A DNA stretch of 64,000 nucleotides, from the NCBI GenBank assembly GCA_965372405.1, contig CBDVCE010000005.1, forward strand, positions 1-64,000, in the 5' to 3' direction. The notes below the pieces were generated by a model, which had not been told where the DNA came from, searched no databases, and saw only the letters and a list, made by a program, of their open reading frames with translations. Positions 62,912-64,000 of the stretch are shown here, piece after piece (positions within the stretch are counted from its first letter, which is position 1; every line of letters starts with the position of its first letter). A program made the position numbers and the translations under genes. Origin of the DNA: Sunxiuqinia sp965372405 (GTDB lineage Bacteria; Bacteroidota; Bacteroidia; Bacteroidales; Prolixibacteraceae).

Positions 62912-64000
62912 CTAAAATAGCCGTGGATATTTCTTTGCATCAACCTCATGCATCATCTGGTACACCTTTTCAAAGATGCGTTCAACATTGGGCTTTGAGA
63001 AGTATTCACCATCAATACCATAGGCTGGTCGATGCTCATTCGCTGAGAGTATTCCTGGAGCAGTATCTAAATAATTAAAAGCTTGCTGTTCTTCAATAAC
63101 TTTCTGCATCATGTAGGCCGTTCCTCCACCTGGTACATCTTCATCAATAAAAAGAACTTTATTCGTCTTCTTAATTGATTCCAGAATGAGATGGCTGATA
63201 TCAAATGGCATCAATGTTTGCACATCTATAACTTCAGCAGATATGTTCTTTGTTTGTAATAATTCTACAGTCTTAATGGCGTGATGCACATTCCAGCCGT
63301 AAGTAACCAAGGTAATATCGGTGCCCTGTGTCATGATCTCAGGAACACCAAGTGGCACTTTAAATTCGCCAATATTTACAGGAAGCTTTTCTTTTACATT
63401 GTAGCCTTTGAGTGGCTCTATTACCAAGGCCGGGTCATTGGCTTCAAGAAGTGTATTATAAAAACCAGCGGCTTGAGTCATATCTCTGGGTACGCAAAGG
63501 TATATACCCCGAAGTGATCCCAGTAATAATTGCATTGGTGAGCCGGCATGCCACATACCTTGAAGTTGATGACCACGTGTACGGATAATGACTGGTGCAG
63601 CTTGTTTACCCAGGGAGCGATATTGCATGCTGGCCAGATCATCGCTTAAAGTAGATTGCGCATAATTAAGATAGTCAAGGTATTGAATTTCCGCTATTGG
63701 TCGAAATCCACGCAGTGCTAGACCTATTCCCTGACCTATAATTGTAGCCTCACGAATGCCGGTGTCCGAAACTCGTTCAATTCCATACTTTTCCTGCATA
63801 CCTTTCATGCCTTGGTTTACACCACCAAGTTTACCGGTATCTTCGCCAAAAGTTACCAGATTAGGGTACTTGTCAAATAATACATCAAAGTTACGGTTGA
63901 TAATTTCTGATCCATTAAGTTCTTCTGAATCTAAATTATATTTTGGTTTTATTTCACGAACATTTAATGCCGAATCTTTCCCTTCGCGGTGAAGTTTCCT
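62912..64000 (-). CDS. 2-oxoacid dehydrogenase E1 component, beta-type part (5' end outside window)
   Basis: This is the C-terminal ~360 residues of a thiamine-diphosphate 2-oxoacid dehydrogenase E1 (pyruvate or branched-chain type). The beta-subunit pyrimidine-binding domain is seen as NLVTFGEDTGKLGGVNQG, VSDTGIREATIIGQGIGLAL and EIQYLDYLNYAQ, and the transketolase C-terminal domain as DITLVTYGWNVHHA, VIDVQTLMPFD and FIDEDVPGGG. The frame stays open to the window edge, through a charged linker (KLHREGKDSALNVREIKPKY) instead of a start codon. This suggests an alpha/beta fusion, as is common in Bacteroidota. An internal ATG at 63808 lies inside the beta domain and is not the true start. The stop is 40 bp from array C. 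Confidence 0.9.
   Translation of the reverse strand, partial: RKLHREGKDSALNVREIKPKYNLDSEELNGSEIINRNFDVLFDKYPNLVTFGEDTGKLGGVNQGMKGMQEKYGIERVSDTGIREATIIGQGIGLALRGFRPIAEIQYLDYLNYAQSTLSDDLASMQYRSLGKQAAPVIIRTRGHQLQGMWHAGSPMQLLLGSLRGIYLCVPRDMTQAAGFYNTLLEANDPALVIEPLKGYNVKEKLPVNIGEFKVPLGVPEIMTQGTDITLVTYGWNVHHAIKTVELLQTKNISAEVIDVQTLMPFDISHLILESIKKTNKVLFIDEDVPGGGTAYMMQKVIEEQQAFNYLDTAPGILSANEHRPAYGIDGEYFSKPNVERIFEKVYQMMHEVDAKKYPRLF

Noticed and set aside
63808..63808. ATG as start of the dehydrogenase E1 gene
   Set aside because: The frame continues upstream through conserved E1-beta sequence (FGEDTGKLGGVNQG) to the window edge.

Overview
The window is AT-rich DNA from a member of the Bacteroidota. The evidence is its repeated SusC/SusD pairs, ECF sigma/FecR pairs with STN-domain TonB receptors, many SPII lipoproteins, starts without Shine-Dalgarno sequences, and a 2-oxoacid dehydrogenase E1 protein that appears to be an alpha/beta fusion. 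The sulfatase and the enzyme mix suggest a marine glycan degrader, perhaps of the Marinilabiliales/Marinifilaceae type, but this placement is inference. Almost everything here concerns capture and breakdown of complex glycans. No tRNA, rRNA, CRISPR array or phage genes were seen.

Layout. (1) 0-20.8 kb is a polysaccharide utilisation locus: two ECF sigma genes, FecR, SusC, SusD, a PKD surface lipoprotein and an endoglycoceramidase-like GH5. After a decayed sigma gene come a formylglycine sulfatase and two GH92 alpha-mannosidases. Endonuclease/exonuclease/phosphatase (EEP) enzymes lie at both ends, the second fused to a LamG-like domain. (2) 21.0-31.7 kb is a second locus: ECF, FecR, SusC, SusD, a secreted beta-propeller protein, a DUF1080 (3-keto-disaccharide hydrolase) protein and a Tat-exported Gfo/Idh/MocA oxidoreductase, which suggests redox-type glycoside cleavage. 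(3) 31.8-33.3 kb is a scar of IS6-family and REP-transposase fragments plus an unknown minus-strand gene. (4) 34.0-53.4 kb is an AraC-headed locus with no SusC/D: a uroporphyrinogen-decarboxylase-like protein, three paralogous ~800-residue glycosidase-like proteins alternating with two GH97 enzymes, a sodium/sugar symporter, a metallophosphoesterase and a GH2 beta-galactosidase. (5) 53.5-62.4 kb is a third ECF/FecR/SusC/SusD set with divergent ECF and FecR and no enzymes. (6) From 62.9 kb to the edge is a minus-strand 2-oxoacid dehydrogenase E1 gene cut by the window end.

The most unusual structure is not a gene. Four intergenic arrays (1434-1513, 11889-12060, 33389-33712, 62593-62872) have an exact 21-bp period. 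Each keeps only a short anchor per unit (GAGCGACC-like, AAGCGA/TCGCTT, or GTCCRC...CATGGAC) and varies the rest. The period holds base-perfectly over up to 14 units and equals about two turns of B-DNA. I do not recognise the class, and no neighbouring gene explains it.
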